From assembly GCA_934167495.1 (NCBI GenBank), contig CAKPKP010000003.1, positions 62,001-126,000 of the forward strand: a stretch of DNA of 64,000 nt. Reading direction: 5' to 3'. The position numbers and the translations under genes are program-made. Under the pieces are notes generated by a model that did not search any database, had not been told where the DNA came from, and worked only from the letters and a program-made list of their open reading frames with translations. The DNA is from an uncultured Clostridia bacterium. Its GTDB lineage: Bacteria > Bacillota > Clostridia > TANB77 > CAG-508. Of the stretch, positions 37,470 through 46,297 are shown piece by piece (position 1 is the stretch's first letter; every line of letters begins with the position of its first letter).

Positions 37470-37532
37470 AGAAAAAATTTCTGTACAAAGTATTTCTCTA
37501 ATAGGAAAGTTGCATGACTTTCCTATTAGAGA
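37470..37532 (+). repeat. Structured intergenic repeat, truncated copy 2
   Basis: Only the 3' half of the repeat is kept: AAATTTCTGTACAAAGTATTT, then the tail stem TCTCTAATAGGAAAGT / ACTTTCCTATTAGAGA with a 6-nt loop (37495-37532). The stem has its own paired sequence, different from the other copies. It lies between the beta-helix gene stop and the radical SAM promoter. Confidence 0.7.
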
Positions 37533-37562
37533 ATGAATCTATTGTATAAAAAATCATATGAT

Positions 37563-39869
37563 TTATCTTTTATCTTCTGTTGTTCCTGTTCCTGTTATTC
37601 CTCCAGTTATTGTTCCATCATATATATGTAATTCTCCCATATTTTCTATTGCTTTTGTTCCTTCTATTCTTGGCGAATTTCTATATACTTCCGAATCATC
37701 TATTCCTATATATAATATTCCTTGATTTTTTATTGCTACTCCTGCTGTATTTTGAATTTGTCCATATATAGTTTCATCTGTTCCATCTTCATATGTATCT
37801 ATTATTGACAATGTTGCTCCATTTTCTATCACTATTACTGGTTCTGCCTTATCATATACTATTCCATGTGCCTGCATATCTATAGTAATATTTTTTCCTG
37901 TTTCTATTACTATTTGTGTATTTTGCTCTATTTCTTTATGGATTTGTATTGTTCCCTCTGATTCTATAGCATTTATAGCTTCTTGAATAGTATCATAGTA
38001 TATATTTCCTACAGAGGCTACTGATTCTACTGTTGCATCTTTTACTTTTAATGTTGCCTTTGTTTCATTTTCTGTTATATTTAGTTCATATCCTTCTTCT
38101 ACTTCATCTATTTCTCCATATATTGCTTTGATATTTCCTATTATTGTTCCATCATAGAAGTTTATATTAGCATTTGAATTATTTATATATAATCCATTTG
38201 TTGCTCCTTGTACTGTTAATATATCATTTTTTACATTTTTATCTTTAATTCCTATTGTAATAGTTCCTGTACTTCTATTATGTATTCCATATGCTTTATA
38301 TGAACCAGTTCCTGAATATGTTGCTTGTACTATTCCTGATTTTAATACTATTTCACCTGTTTCATAATTCTCTATTCCATATGCATCATTCGAAGTTGAA
38401 GTTACAGTTATATTGGCATCTTCTATACTTATTGTTCCAGACCTATTATTATATATTCCATAATAATTACTTGTTACTACTCCTCCTTTTACTGCTATTT
38501 TTCCTGTGCTATTATTATATATTCCATAACTTCCTGTTATCACGCCATCTAATATTTCTATCGTTCCTATATTATTGTTATATATTCCGTAATTTGCTTC
38601 TATTGTTGTATTTTCCATTGATATATTTCCTATATTAGCATTATATACTCCGTAACAATTAGTTATCTTTGTTTGAATTATTATATTTGTGTCTTTTATA
38701 GTTAATTCTCCAGTATTGTTATTTATTACTGCATAACTATAAGAGCCATTAGTTACATTTATTGTTTCTCCAATTATTTTTGTTGCACCAATACTGTTTA
38801 TATTTATTGCTTTTGATATAGTACTATAACGATAACCCCCTGGGCTATAGCCACCAATTGAACTTACTGTTATCTCTCCAGCTGTTATTGTTAAAGTTCC
38901 TTCTCCTTCTGTACTAATTCCACATGAAAAATCATTTGCATTTCCTAAATTAACTTTTGAATTTATTTTTCCTCCATTTACATTTGCCGCTCCTAAATTA
39001 TATATACCAAAACATTGCTTATCCACAGAAGATACAATTTTTCCTCCATTTACTTCTAAAGTTGCTCCTGCATTATTTAATATTACTCTACCATAATCTC
39101 CTGTTATTTTTAATGTTCCTTCTGTTAATTTCATTTCTCCATTATTAGTTATTAAAGTTTTATATTCATCTTTTGTACCAGGTGCTACATTTATAAATGC
39201 TCCTTTAGCTTCGGTTTCTTCTGTTTTGCTACTGTCAATTATCTCTAACGTTCCATCATTTTGTATTGTATTTATATTTCCTACTTCTACTATCTTGCCA
39301 TTTAAGTCTATTACTACATTTTTATTTTCATTAATTACTAACTTTTCTGTTGTTGCAGATAATGATGCATTTCTTAATATCTGTACTGTTTCTTTATTAT
39401 CTCCTATTTCATCTATAGCATCTTGCAAATGATAATATTTTTTGCCAGTAGATACTATTTGTGCTATTTCTAATTTTTGTAATGTTGCACTTTCTGTTCC
39501 ATCTTCATTTATTTCCTTTATTACTTCGTATCCTTCTTCTTGGGCAGATATTAAATTATATATTGCATATCCTTCTGTTCCTGTTACAATACCATCATAA
39601 AAATTTAATATTCCTTTAGTATTGTATATTCCATAACTATTAGTTGTGCCAGTTGCTGTTATTTTTGGTAAACTTGTACTTACTTCTCCGCCAATTTCTC
39701 CTATTGTTACTGTTCCAGTACCATCATTATATATTCCATATGCATGATAATTTGTATCATTGCCTGTATCTTTATGTGCTACATCAATTGTACCTGATTT
39801 TAGTACTATTTCTCCTGCTTCATTATATATACCTGTACAATAGCTATTCGAATTATTCGTCACTATCAA
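37563..39869 (-). CDS. Beta-helix surface protein, main part after an in-frame stop
   Basis: This open frame of 768 residues is in the same frame as the 149-residue frame upstream, separated by TAA at 39897 and nine codons. It is built of short degenerate repeats of the GIYN-type (GIYNNSTGKIAVKGG, GIYNNRSGTISIEDA) that predict a right-handed beta-helix. Between them are stretches with FYDGTITG and VASVGNIYYDTIQEAI, found in bacterial surface beta-helix proteins. The apparent start (GTG 39869) has no ribosome site or signal peptide, so the part is either silent or made by stop readthrough. The protein ends abruptly (GTTEDKR) with no anchor. It is homologous at its N-terminal end with two giant neighbours. 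Confidence 0.7.
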   Translation of the reverse strand: MIVTNNSNSYCTGIYNEAGEIVLKSGTIDVAHKDTGNDTNYHAYGIYNDGTGTVTIGEIGGEVSTSLPKITATGTTNSYGIYNTKGILNFYDGIVTGTEGYAIYNLISAQEEGYEVIKEINEDGTESATLQKLEIAQIVSTGKKYYHLQDAIDEIGDNKETVQILRNASLSATTEKLVINENKNVVIDLNGKIVEVGNINTIQNDGTLEIIDSSKTEETEAKGAFINVAPGTKDEYKTLITNNGEMKLTEGTLKITGDYGRVILNNAGATLEVNGGKIVSSVDKQCFGIYNLGAANVNGGKINSKVNLGNANDFSCGISTEGEGTLTITAGEITVSSIGGYSPGGYRYSTISKAININSIGATKIIGETINVTNGSYSYAVINNNTGELTIKDTNIIIQTKITNCYGVYNANIGNISMENTTIEANYGIYNNNIGTIEILDGVITGSYGIYNNSTGKIAVKGGVVTSNYYGIYNNRSGTISIEDANITVTSTSNDAYGIENYETGEIVLKSGIVQATYSGTGSYKAYGIHNRSTGTITIGIKDKNVKNDILTVQGATNGLYINNSNANINFYDGTIIGNIKAIYGEIDEVEEGYELNITENETKATLKVKDATVESVASVGNIYYDTIQEAINAIESEGTIQIHKEIEQNTQIVIETGKNITIDMQAHGIVYDKAEPVIVIENGATLSIIDTYEDGTDETIYGQIQNTAGVAIKNQGILYIGIDDSEVYRNSPRIEGTKAIENMGELHIYDGTITGGITGTGTTEDKR

Positions 39870-39896
39870 AGATATATTATCTATTATAATATCTCC

Positions 39897-40346
39897 TTAA
39901 GAATTATTGTATATTCCATATACAGAATAACTTGATAATGTTATATTCACATCTTTTAATGTTATCATACCTGTAGAATAATTATATATACCATATCTGC
40001 TACCAGAATTTCCAGATTTTGATGTTATTTGATTTCTTTCTACTTTTACTTTTCCTGCTTTGATTTCTGATTCTTTTCCTTCATTTTCATACACTTTTAC
40101 TACTTCTTTTATGTTTTTCTTCAAATTTTCTACTGTAGTTTCTGGTAATACATTACTAATATACTCATCTGTTATTAAATAAATAGTACTTTCTGGATTA
40201 TCTTCATTTTCTTTTTGTAATCTTGCTATTATTTCATCTTCACTTTCTAATCTTGCTTTTGGTCTCATTTGTAATCCAAATACAAAAATTAATGCTATTA
40301 TTGATATTACTGTTAAATTATAAATAATTTTTTTGAATTCTTTCAT
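39897..40346 (-). CDS. N-terminal part of the beta-helix surface protein, closed by an in-frame stop
   Basis: This frame of 149 residues has a signal peptide (about 1-31) and then the N-terminal domain (ESEDEIIARLQKENEDNPEST, YLITDEYISNVLPETT) shared with the proteins starting at 20843 and 32541, but no dockerin-like segment. It goes straight into GIYN repeats, the last being cut by TAA (39897-39899) exactly where relatives read T, N or R before G. The same frame continues for 778 codons downstream. A single base change would restore a protein of about 927 residues. ATG 40346 follows AGGAGAG at a rather wide spacing. The conserved upstream cassette (40386-40460) is present. Confidence 0.75.
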   Translation of the reverse strand: MKEFKKIIYNLTVISIIALIFVFGLQMRPKARLESEDEIIARLQKENEDNPESTIYLITDEYISNVLPETTVENLKKNIKEVVKVYENEGKESEIKAGKVKVERNQITSKSGNSGSRYGIYNYSTGMITLKDVNITLSSYSVYGIYNNS

Positions 40347-40385
40347 CTTTGCTTTTCTCTCCTATAAATATATATTATTTATTTA

Positions 40386-40414
40386 AATTTAATATATTTA
40401 TAGACATATGTAAA
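40386..40414 (-). promoter_or_regulatory. Promoter of the beta-helix surface gene
   Basis: On the minus strand TTTACA, a 17-nt spacer and TAAATT occur. The -10 box is weaker than in the two paralogues, but the position relative to the hairpin upstream is the same. Confidence 0.45.
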
Positions 40415-40420
40415 TGCAAT

Positions 40421-40460
40421 AAAAAACCAGCTATATCCTACAATCTTGCGGAAATATCTG
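40421..40460 (-). promoter_or_regulatory. Hairpin of the conserved upstream cassette
   Basis: On the minus strand CAGATATTTCC GCAAGATTGTA GGATATAGCTG is followed by GTTTTTTATTG. It matches the hairpins before 20843 and 32541 in position, loop start (TTTCCG) and T-run, yet no gene is read into it from upstream. This makes a simple terminator role here less obvious. Confidence 0.5.
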
Positions 40461-40756
40461 ATTCATTATTTTTTTAAATTTTCTTGTTTTTTTATTTACA
40501 CATTGTAATATTTATCTATATGTTTTGCAAATATGTTTCATATTATCTATTTCTGTTAGGGAAAATGTCAATACATTTTATTAAATTTTAACTAACAAAA
40601 CTATAATTCTTTTGTTTTTCTTATTTTTATAAATAAGGATTTTTTAAGTTTATATATTTTTCTATATATTCTAATAATTCAAAACTTCGTCATCTTAAAT
40701 TTTTCTAACTTTTTCCACAATTTACTACAATTTTGTGTATATTTTTTTATTTACAT
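40461..40756. other. AT-rich divergent intergenic region
   Basis: About 300 nt lie between the upstream cassette of the beta-helix gene and the amylase promoter. It is very AT-rich with poly-T and poly-A tracts. I see no gene, repeat copy, tRNA or clear operator in it. Confidence 0.6.
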
Positions 40757-40784
40757 TTGATTTTAAATAATTTAGTGTTATAAT
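40757..40784 (+). promoter_or_regulatory. Promoter of the alpha-amylase gene
   Basis: TTGATT, a 16-nt spacer and TATAAT end 26 nt before the TTG start codon. Confidence 0.55.
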
Positions 40785-40810
40785 TCTCATTATGATTAGG
40801 AGTGATTAAT

Positions 40811-42262
40811 TTGAAAAATAATAGTACAATGATGCAATATTTTGAATGGTACTTGCCTGCTGATAGTAACCATTGGAAACGTTTATTAGAAGATGCACAA
40901 CATCTAAGCAATATAGGTATTGACACAGTATGGCTTCCACCTGCTTTTAAATGTAGTGGAGGTGCTTCTGATCCTGGATATGGTGTTTACGATTTATACG
41001 ATTTAGGAGAATTCGACCAAAAAGGCTCTATACCAACCAAATATGGAACTAAAAATGAATATATTGCAGCTATTAATATACTAAAAAATAACAATATTAA
41101 AGTACTTGCCGACATAGTTTTTAATCACAAAATGGGTGCAGACGAAACCGAAGAAGTACTAGCAGTTCAAGATGATGGAAATAATAGAAATATTCAAGTA
41201 AGTGATATAAGACCAATACTTGCTTGGACAAAATACACATTTCCTGGCAGAGGAAATACATATTCAGACTTTAAATGGAACTGGAAACACTTTCATGGAA
41301 TAGATTGGGATGAAAATACTAAAACTCACTCTATATATAAATTTTATGGTAAAGACTGGAATAATGAAGTTGACACAGAAAACGGAAATTATGATTACCT
41401 TATGGGAGTAGACATAGACTTTAACAATTTAGACGTTATAAATGAATTCAAAAAATGGGGACTTTGGTATATTAACTTAACAAATATTGATGGCGTACGT
41501 TTTGATGCAGTAAAACATATAAGAGCTAATTTCTTTCCTGATTGGCTTGAATATATTAGAGAAAAGACAGGAAAAGAATTATTTACAGTAGGAGAATACT
41601 GGAATAATAATGTAGATGCATTAAATAAATTTCTAGAAAACACAAATAATTCTATGAGTTTATTTGATGTGCCCCTTCATTATAATTTTTATCAAGCTTC
41701 TAAAGAACGTTCAAATTATGATATGGGCTCTATACTAAATGGAACTTTAGTTAAGTGTAATTCTGTAAAAGCAGTTACATTTGTAGACAATCATGATACA
41801 GAACCTGGACAAGCCTTAGAATCTTGGGTTGAAGACTGGTTTAAACCATTAGCTTATAGTATTATTTTACTTAGAGTTGATGGATTTCCTTGTATTTTTT
41901 ATGGAGATTATTATGGAATTCCAACATACAACATTTGTCCTAAAAATGATATTCTAGACAAATTACTTTATGCTAGAAAAAAATACGCATATGGGGAACA
42001 ACATGATTATTTTGATCATCACAACGTTATAGGATTTACTCGCGAAGGAAATGAGGAACATCCAAACTCTGGTCTTGCAGTGCTAATGTCATCTGGTGAT
42101 AGAGGATATAAAATAATGAATGTCGGAAAAAAACTTGCAAATAGCATTTTTTACGATATAACTGGAAACTTAGAAGAAACTGTATATGTTGATAATGACG
42201 GTAATGGAATTTTTTACTGCAATAGTGAAAGTGTTTCTGTGTGGGTAAAGAAAGAAAATTAA
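40811..42262 (+). CDS. Cytoplasmic alpha-amylase, GH13 family
   Basis: This glycoside hydrolase of 483 residues has all four GH13 regions: DIVFNH, GVRFDAVKH (nucleophile D232), GEYW (acid/base E262) and VDNHD (D329). The opening MMQYFEWYLPADSNHW and the length match the GH13_5 type (bacterial liquefying and cytoplasmic alpha-amylases). No signal peptide is present, so it acts inside the cell on glycogen or imported maltodextrins. The start is set at TTG 40811 because AGGAG lies 8 nt before it. The in-frame GTG at 40802 overlaps that ribosome site. It is monocistronic with its own promoter and a strong terminator, and is unrelated to the surface genes beside it. Confidence 0.93.
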   Translation: MKNNSTMMQYFEWYLPADSNHWKRLLEDAQHLSNIGIDTVWLPPAFKCSGGASDPGYGVYDLYDLGEFDQKGSIPTKYGTKNEYIAAINILKNNNIKVLADIVFNHKMGADETEEVLAVQDDGNNRNIQVSDIRPILAWTKYTFPGRGNTYSDFKWNWKHFHGIDWDENTKTHSIYKFYGKDWNNEVDTENGNYDYLMGVDIDFNNLDVINEFKKWGLWYINLTNIDGVRFDAVKHIRANFFPDWLEYIREKTGKELFTVGEYWNNNVDALNKFLENTNNSMSLFDVPLHYNFYQASKERSNYDMGSILNGTLVKCNSVKAVTFVDNHDTEPGQALESWVEDWFKPLAYSIILLRVDGFPCIFYGDYYGIPTYNICPKNDILDKLLYARKKYAYGEQHDYFDHHNVIGFTREGNEEHPNSGLAVLMSSGDRGYKIMNVGKKLANSIFYDITGNLEETVYVDNDGNGIFYCNSESVSVWVKKEN

Positions 42263-42264
42263 AA

Positions 42265-42298
42265 AAAAAATGGACACATAGCTATGTGTCCATTTTTT
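42265..42298 (+). terminator. Intrinsic terminator of the amylase gene
   Basis: A perfect palindrome AAAAAATGGACACATAG / CTATGTGTCCATTTTTT begins 3 nt after the stop, with A-run and T-run on both sides, so it is bidirectional in form. Confidence 0.9.
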
Positions 42299-42317
42299 AT
42301 ATAGTACCAAAGTCATT

Positions 42318-42366
42318 CAAATTTCCTATTATATAAAATATAGAAAAATTTAATAAGCCCACTATT
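42318..42366 (-). repeat. Structured intergenic repeat, decayed fragment
   Basis: Read on the minus strand, CAATAGTGGGCTTATTAAAT and TTTTTCTATATTTTAT repeat the head of the copies at 46151 and 46298. The sequence then jumps to AATAGGAAATTTGAA, the tail arm. The middle hairpin is lost. The border CAATAG contains the stop codon of the SDR gene. Confidence 0.65.
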
Positions 42367-43117
42367 GATCTCTTTTTCTAACCTGTGCTCTGTAGCTTGC
42401 TTCAAGAATAAGTGAATCTGGTGCTATCTTTGTAAAAAATTTTACTAATTTTATTTGAAATGTTGGTAATATTACTTTCTTTCCTTTTAGCATTTCATCT
42501 ATACCATATTTTGCTGCATATTCACTAGTTATTGATTTTAAATTAAATTTAACACCAGCAACATTATTAAAATTAGTAGTAACAGGCCCAGGACAAAGCA
42601 CACTTAGTTTTACATTTGATTTTTTCTTTTTTAATTCTTTCTGAATTGCTCTTGATAAAGCCACTACATAATTTTTTGAGGCATAATAAGAACTCATTAG
42701 TGGTCCTGGCATAAAACCAGCTATTGATGCTACATTTAATATATTACCAGAATCTCTTTTTATCATATCTTTAATATATAATTTTGTTAATATATGAACT
42801 GCTGTAATATTTGTATTTATTAAATTGATTTCCTTCTCTAAATCAACTTCTTCAAATTCTCCAAATATTCCAAAACCAGCATTATTTATTAATATATCTA
42901 TATTCTCGTTTTTTGTTTTATTATATAATTCATAGCAATTCTCTTTTGTACTTATGTCTAATTGTATTATTTGAACATTAGTATTTAATTCTTTTTTTAA
43001 CTCTTCCATAGGCTCTATTCTTCTTGCAACTAATATTAAATCATATCCTTTAGTAGATAAATATCTTGCCATGTCTCTTCCTATTCCAGAAGAAGCACCT
43101 GTTATTAAAGCTTTCAT
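42362..43117 (-). CDS. Short-chain dehydrogenase/reductase
   Basis: This classical SDR oxidoreductase has 251 residues. The Rossmann motif TGASSGIG (residues 6-13), NNAG (78-81), catalytic S131 region (NVASIAG) and YxxxK (Y144-K148 in SYYASKNYV) are all present. The length is typical. The C-terminal half matches the YqjQ/DltE-like group of uncertain substrate. ATG 43117 follows AAGGTGAAC, 9 nt after the patatin gene, so both lie in one leftward operon. Its last codons and stop coincide with the border of an intergenic repeat fragment. A role in lipid metabolism together with the patatin is possible but only contextual. Confidence 0.9.
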   Translation of the reverse strand: MKALITGASSGIGRDMARYLSTKGYDLILVARRIEPMEELKKELNTNVQIIQLDISTKENCYELYNKTKNENIDILINNAGFGIFGEFEEVDLEKEINLINTNITAVHILTKLYIKDMIKRDSGNILNVASIAGFMPGPLMSSYYASKNYVVALSRAIQKELKKKKSNVKLSVLCPGPVTTNFNNVAGVKFNLKSITSEYAAKYGIDEMLKGKKVILPTFQIKLVKFFTKIAPDSLILEASYRAQVRKRDQ

Positions 43118-43126
43118 TTGTTCACC

Positions 43127-43984
43127 TTATTCCTTTATTAATTCAAAAATTTTTTCTTTATTATCCATTATTGTATTATACCCAATTTCTACACATTTTT
43201 GCATGTCTGATATTTCTAGCAATCTAGTTCCTTCTGCTTCTATTTCTATTGCTAAATCCGCTTCCTTTTGTGCTTTTCTAACATCTTTTAAAGAAAAAAT
43301 ATCAACCGCCCTTAGTAATACGCCAAAAATATCTTCTTTAGGAACATATTCATCTAATTTAAAACTCAATGCTAATACTTTAGTTGCTCCCATATCTTTT
43401 AAAACATGGACTGGCAAATTATCTTTTGTTCCGCCATCTATAAAATTATAGTTTCCAAATTCACAAGGTGTAAATATTCCTGGGAATGACATACTTGCCC
43501 TTACAGCTTTTCCTATTGGCACATTATATATGTAATCTATATCTTCATTTTCTAAATCATACTCTTTAGATAAAAATATACACTCTTTGGTTGTAATAGT
43601 GTCTACTGTAGCTATTGCAAATGGTATTTTTATATCTTTTATATTCTTTATTCCCTTTTTTTCTGCAAAACTATTTACTAAATTTTCTATTTTCTCTCCA
43701 GGAACTAATCCTGAAATTTTTGCTGTTCCACTTGTTAAATAAGTAAAACCTGCTTTTGCAATTGGCGTTTTATTTATTTTTGTAAGTTCTCTATAATATT
43801 CGTTAGTAGCTTCTTTTGTTTCTTCTAAAGTATATCCCATTGCAAAAAAAGCTGCTATTATACTTCCTGAGCTTGTTCCTGATAAATAATCTATTTCTAT
43901 TCCAAGCTCCCTTAAAGCTTGAATAGCACCTATATGTGCTATTCCTTTTAAGCCTCCTCCGGCTAATGCTAATCCTAAACTCAT
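43127..43984 (-). CDS. Patatin-like phospholipase (RssA/YchK type)
   Basis: This protein of 285 residues has a patatin domain with a Ser-Asp dyad: the oxyanion loop GGGLKG (residues 9-14), the nucleophile elbow GTSSG (36-40, S38) and the catalytic D183 in FIDGGTKDN. It is expected to be a cytoplasmic or membrane-associated lipid acyl hydrolase; the physiological substrate is unknown. It lies between the coiled-coil/acidic protein gene (46 nt upstream) and the SDR gene, probably one operon. ATG 43984 follows AAAGGG. Confidence 0.9.
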   Translation of the reverse strand: MSLGLALAGGGLKGIAHIGAIQALRELGIEIDYLSGTSSGSIIAAFFAMGYTLEETKEATNEYYRELTKINKTPIAKAGFTYLTSGTAKISGLVPGEKIENLVNSFAEKKGIKNIKDIKIPFAIATVDTITTKECIFLSKEYDLENEDIDYIYNVPIGKAVRASMSFPGIFTPCEFGNYNFIDGGTKDNLPVHVLKDMGATKVLALSFKLDEYVPKEDIFGVLLRAVDIFSLKDVRKAQKEADLAIEIEAEGTRLLEISDMQKCVEIGYNTIMDNKEKIFELIKE

Positions 43985-44029
43985 AATCTATCCCTTTATA
44001 ACTTTATTCTTCTTAAGTAAAATTAATAA

Positions 44030-46045
44030 CTATTTTCTATTTAATGCTCTTTTATATTTTGGATTTTGCTCTAATTTCACTCTCATTTTCTCATCGAAAT
44101 TACTACTTCTTTCCCTTGTTTTTCTTGGTTTTTCAATTTCTTCCGTTTTTTTAGATGATTTCTTAGTTACTTTTTCTTCTTCCTCTTCTTCATAATCGTC
44201 ATCTTCGTAATCCTCTTCATCTTCATATTCATCATCGTCATAGTCATCATCATCCTTTGACTTATCAAATATGTTTTTTAATTTATTGAAAATTCCACCT
44301 CTTTTAATATCTGCATCACTATGTCTACCTGATTTAGTATTATCTTCCCAACTATGTTTTCCTCTTTTTGAATCTACGTTATCGTCATCATCATACTCAT
44401 CATCATAGTCTTCGTCATATTCGTCTTCATCCTCTTCATAATCATCATCAGAACGCTTGTTGTGTTCATTTACTAATTTATCATAATCGTATGTATCTTT
44501 TTCATCATCATCTTCATTATATTTTTTTAATTTTTTACTTGCTTCATTTTGTTCTAATAACTTTTTCAATCTATCCTTATAGTTGTTTTCAATAATATTT
44601 TCTATATGACTATTTTTAACTTCTATTGAATTAGTTTCTGGATTATATTCATATTCCTCATCATCTTCATCATCATAATCTTCATCATAATCCTCATCAT
44701 CTTGAGAATCATTCTTTTCCTCGTCTTCATCTTCTTGTTGAGTATTTTCTACATTTGAATCTGAATCAATTTCTTCGTCTTCTTCATCAGTATTTTCAAC
44801 ATCTTCATCATCAAAATAATCTTCAATTCTCTTTTCTTTACTTACACTTGGTATACGTTCAACAGTTTCAATTTTTATCTCATTATTTTCAATTCTCTTT
44901 TCCTCTACTGGTGATATTATTTTTCCGAAAACATCATATATACTTCTTATGCCTTCTCTTCTCCAATAATAAGGACTTACAACTCCACCTATGCCTAATT
45001 TTTTAGTTTCTCTTTGGAATTTCAATTCTTTTTCTTCTATTTCTCTATAATGTGATGCATCATATAATTCTTCAAAATCTTCTTTTGTTGCCTTTCCCTT
45101 AGTTTCTTTTACTAACAAATCATATAATTTATTAATTTTACTTATATCAAATGTAAATTTCTCCATTGCATCTTTCATCATTTCGTCATGTTCTTCTATG
45201 CTATGAACAGCCGTAGATCTTTCATTATCTAGAAATCTATTTAAATATTCTTTTTCAGCTTCTAAGAATTTAATTTTAGCATCTGATGCAACAAATGCTT
45301 TTTTTCTAGTTTCTAATTTAACTTTATTTGCAGAAATCTCTTCCATAAGTTTATTAGTTTGTTTGTATATATAGATATATGCTTCACATTGTTTTTTGGC
45401 AATATCAACTCCTAATATTGCACCATTTCTAATTACTTCTTCATTAAAAGGTACTTTTTCGTCCATACCATTTTGCATCATTATTTCTATTGCATCATCT
45501 TCAATTTTCTTATAATCTTTTATCGTGTTTTCTAGCCAAGATACTTGCTCCGCTGTAATAACATTAGAACTATTGGTAATCTCTCTTAAAGATTTTCTAA
45601 AATTTCTATTTTCTACTCTAATAGTTTCTTGAATTTCCTTAAGTGATGCTTTTCTTTCTGAAGCTTCTTTTAAATATTTTATTAAATCAATTCTTAATTC
45701 TATAAGCTTTTCTGAATTCTCTTTTAGTATTTTCTCAATATCTACAATATAGCTTTCTATTTCTTCTGGTGACTTTAATGTGTCACTAAATAATCTATTT
45801 CTTTTATTTTCTAACTCTACATTATATTTTGATATATCCTTTTGTTTCTTTTGAATATCTTCTACTCTAGAGAGTACCATTTTATATTCTTTTTCATATG
45901 TAATTTCTTTTTCGGAAGCATTTTGATAATTTTCAAGCAACTCTATCAGTTCTTTATAATAATCATAATTTTCTTTTAATTCACTGATATATAGCAATGT
46001 TTTACTTAAATGCTTCTCTAAGACACTAGCACTTCTCTCGTACAT
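44030..46045 (-). CDS. Coiled-coil protein with acidic low-complexity C-terminal half
   Basis: I do not recognise this 671-residue protein. Residues 1-330 are heptad-rich and predicted coiled coil (YISELKENYDYYKEL, SKYNVELENKRNRLF). There is no signal peptide and no membrane segment. A short conserved-looking patch follows (GVVSPYYWRREGIRSIYDVF, about 355-375). From about 400 to 640 the protein is dominated by aspartate, glutamate and tyrosine runs with short basic islands, ending in a basic segment (PKYKRALNRK). Runs like DDEYDEDYDD suggest a disordered, strongly charged region. It heads the operon with the patatin and SDR genes; ATG 46045 follows GGAGTGATATATA. A structural or scaffold role is only a guess. 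Confidence 0.7.
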   Translation of the reverse strand: MYERSASVLEKHLSKTLLYISELKENYDYYKELIELLENYQNASEKEITYEKEYKMVLSRVEDIQKKQKDISKYNVELENKRNRLFSDTLKSPEEIESYIVDIEKILKENSEKLIELRIDLIKYLKEASERKASLKEIQETIRVENRNFRKSLREITNSSNVITAEQVSWLENTIKDYKKIEDDAIEIMMQNGMDEKVPFNEEVIRNGAILGVDIAKKQCEAYIYIYKQTNKLMEEISANKVKLETRKKAFVASDAKIKFLEAEKEYLNRFLDNERSTAVHSIEEHDEMMKDAMEKFTFDISKINKLYDLLVKETKGKATKEDFEELYDASHYREIEEKELKFQRETKKLGIGGVVSPYYWRREGIRSIYDVFGKIISPVEEKRIENNEIKIETVERIPSVSKEKRIEDYFDDEDVENTDEEDEEIDSDSNVENTQQEDEDEEKNDSQDDEDYDEDYDDEDDEEYEYNPETNSIEVKNSHIENIIENNYKDRLKKLLEQNEASKKLKKYNEDDDEKDTYDYDKLVNEHNKRSDDDYEEDEDEYDEDYDDEYDDDDNVDSKRGKHSWEDNTKSGRHSDADIKRGGIFNKLKNIFDKSKDDDDYDDDEYEDEEDYEDDDYEEEEEEKVTKKSSKKTEEIEKPRKTRERSSNFDEKMRVKLEQNPKYKRALNRK

Positions 46046-46150
46046 TATATATCACTCCATATCAAAAATTATTAATATTATATATTGATTTTCCCAAAAA
46101 GTCTATACCATATTTTCATTTTAGTAATTTTTTGTCAACAATTGAAAGAA

Positions 46151-46297
46151 CAATAGTGGGCTGATTAAATTTTTCTACATCTTAAATTGTAGAGTTCAGC
46201 CCACGTTTAATTGTTCGTGTGCGAAATTTGCTATATGCAAATTTCTGCACAAAGTATTTATGTAATAGGAATTTCAAAGAAATTTCCTATTACATAA
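46151..46297 (+). repeat. Structured intergenic repeat, full copy 4
   Basis: This 147-nt copy has a head stem GGGCTGA / TTCAGCCC, a middle stem GTGCGAAATTTGC / GCAAATTTCTGCAC (one bulged T) and a tail stem ATGTAATAGGAAATTTC / AAATTTCCTATTACAT. It is directly followed by a second copy in the same orientation, starting again at CAATAGTGGGCTG. Confidence 0.85.

Noticed and set aside
16209..40346. Prophage or integrative element
   Set aside because: No integrase, transposase, phage structural or conjugation genes are present; the giant genes look like resident surface genes.
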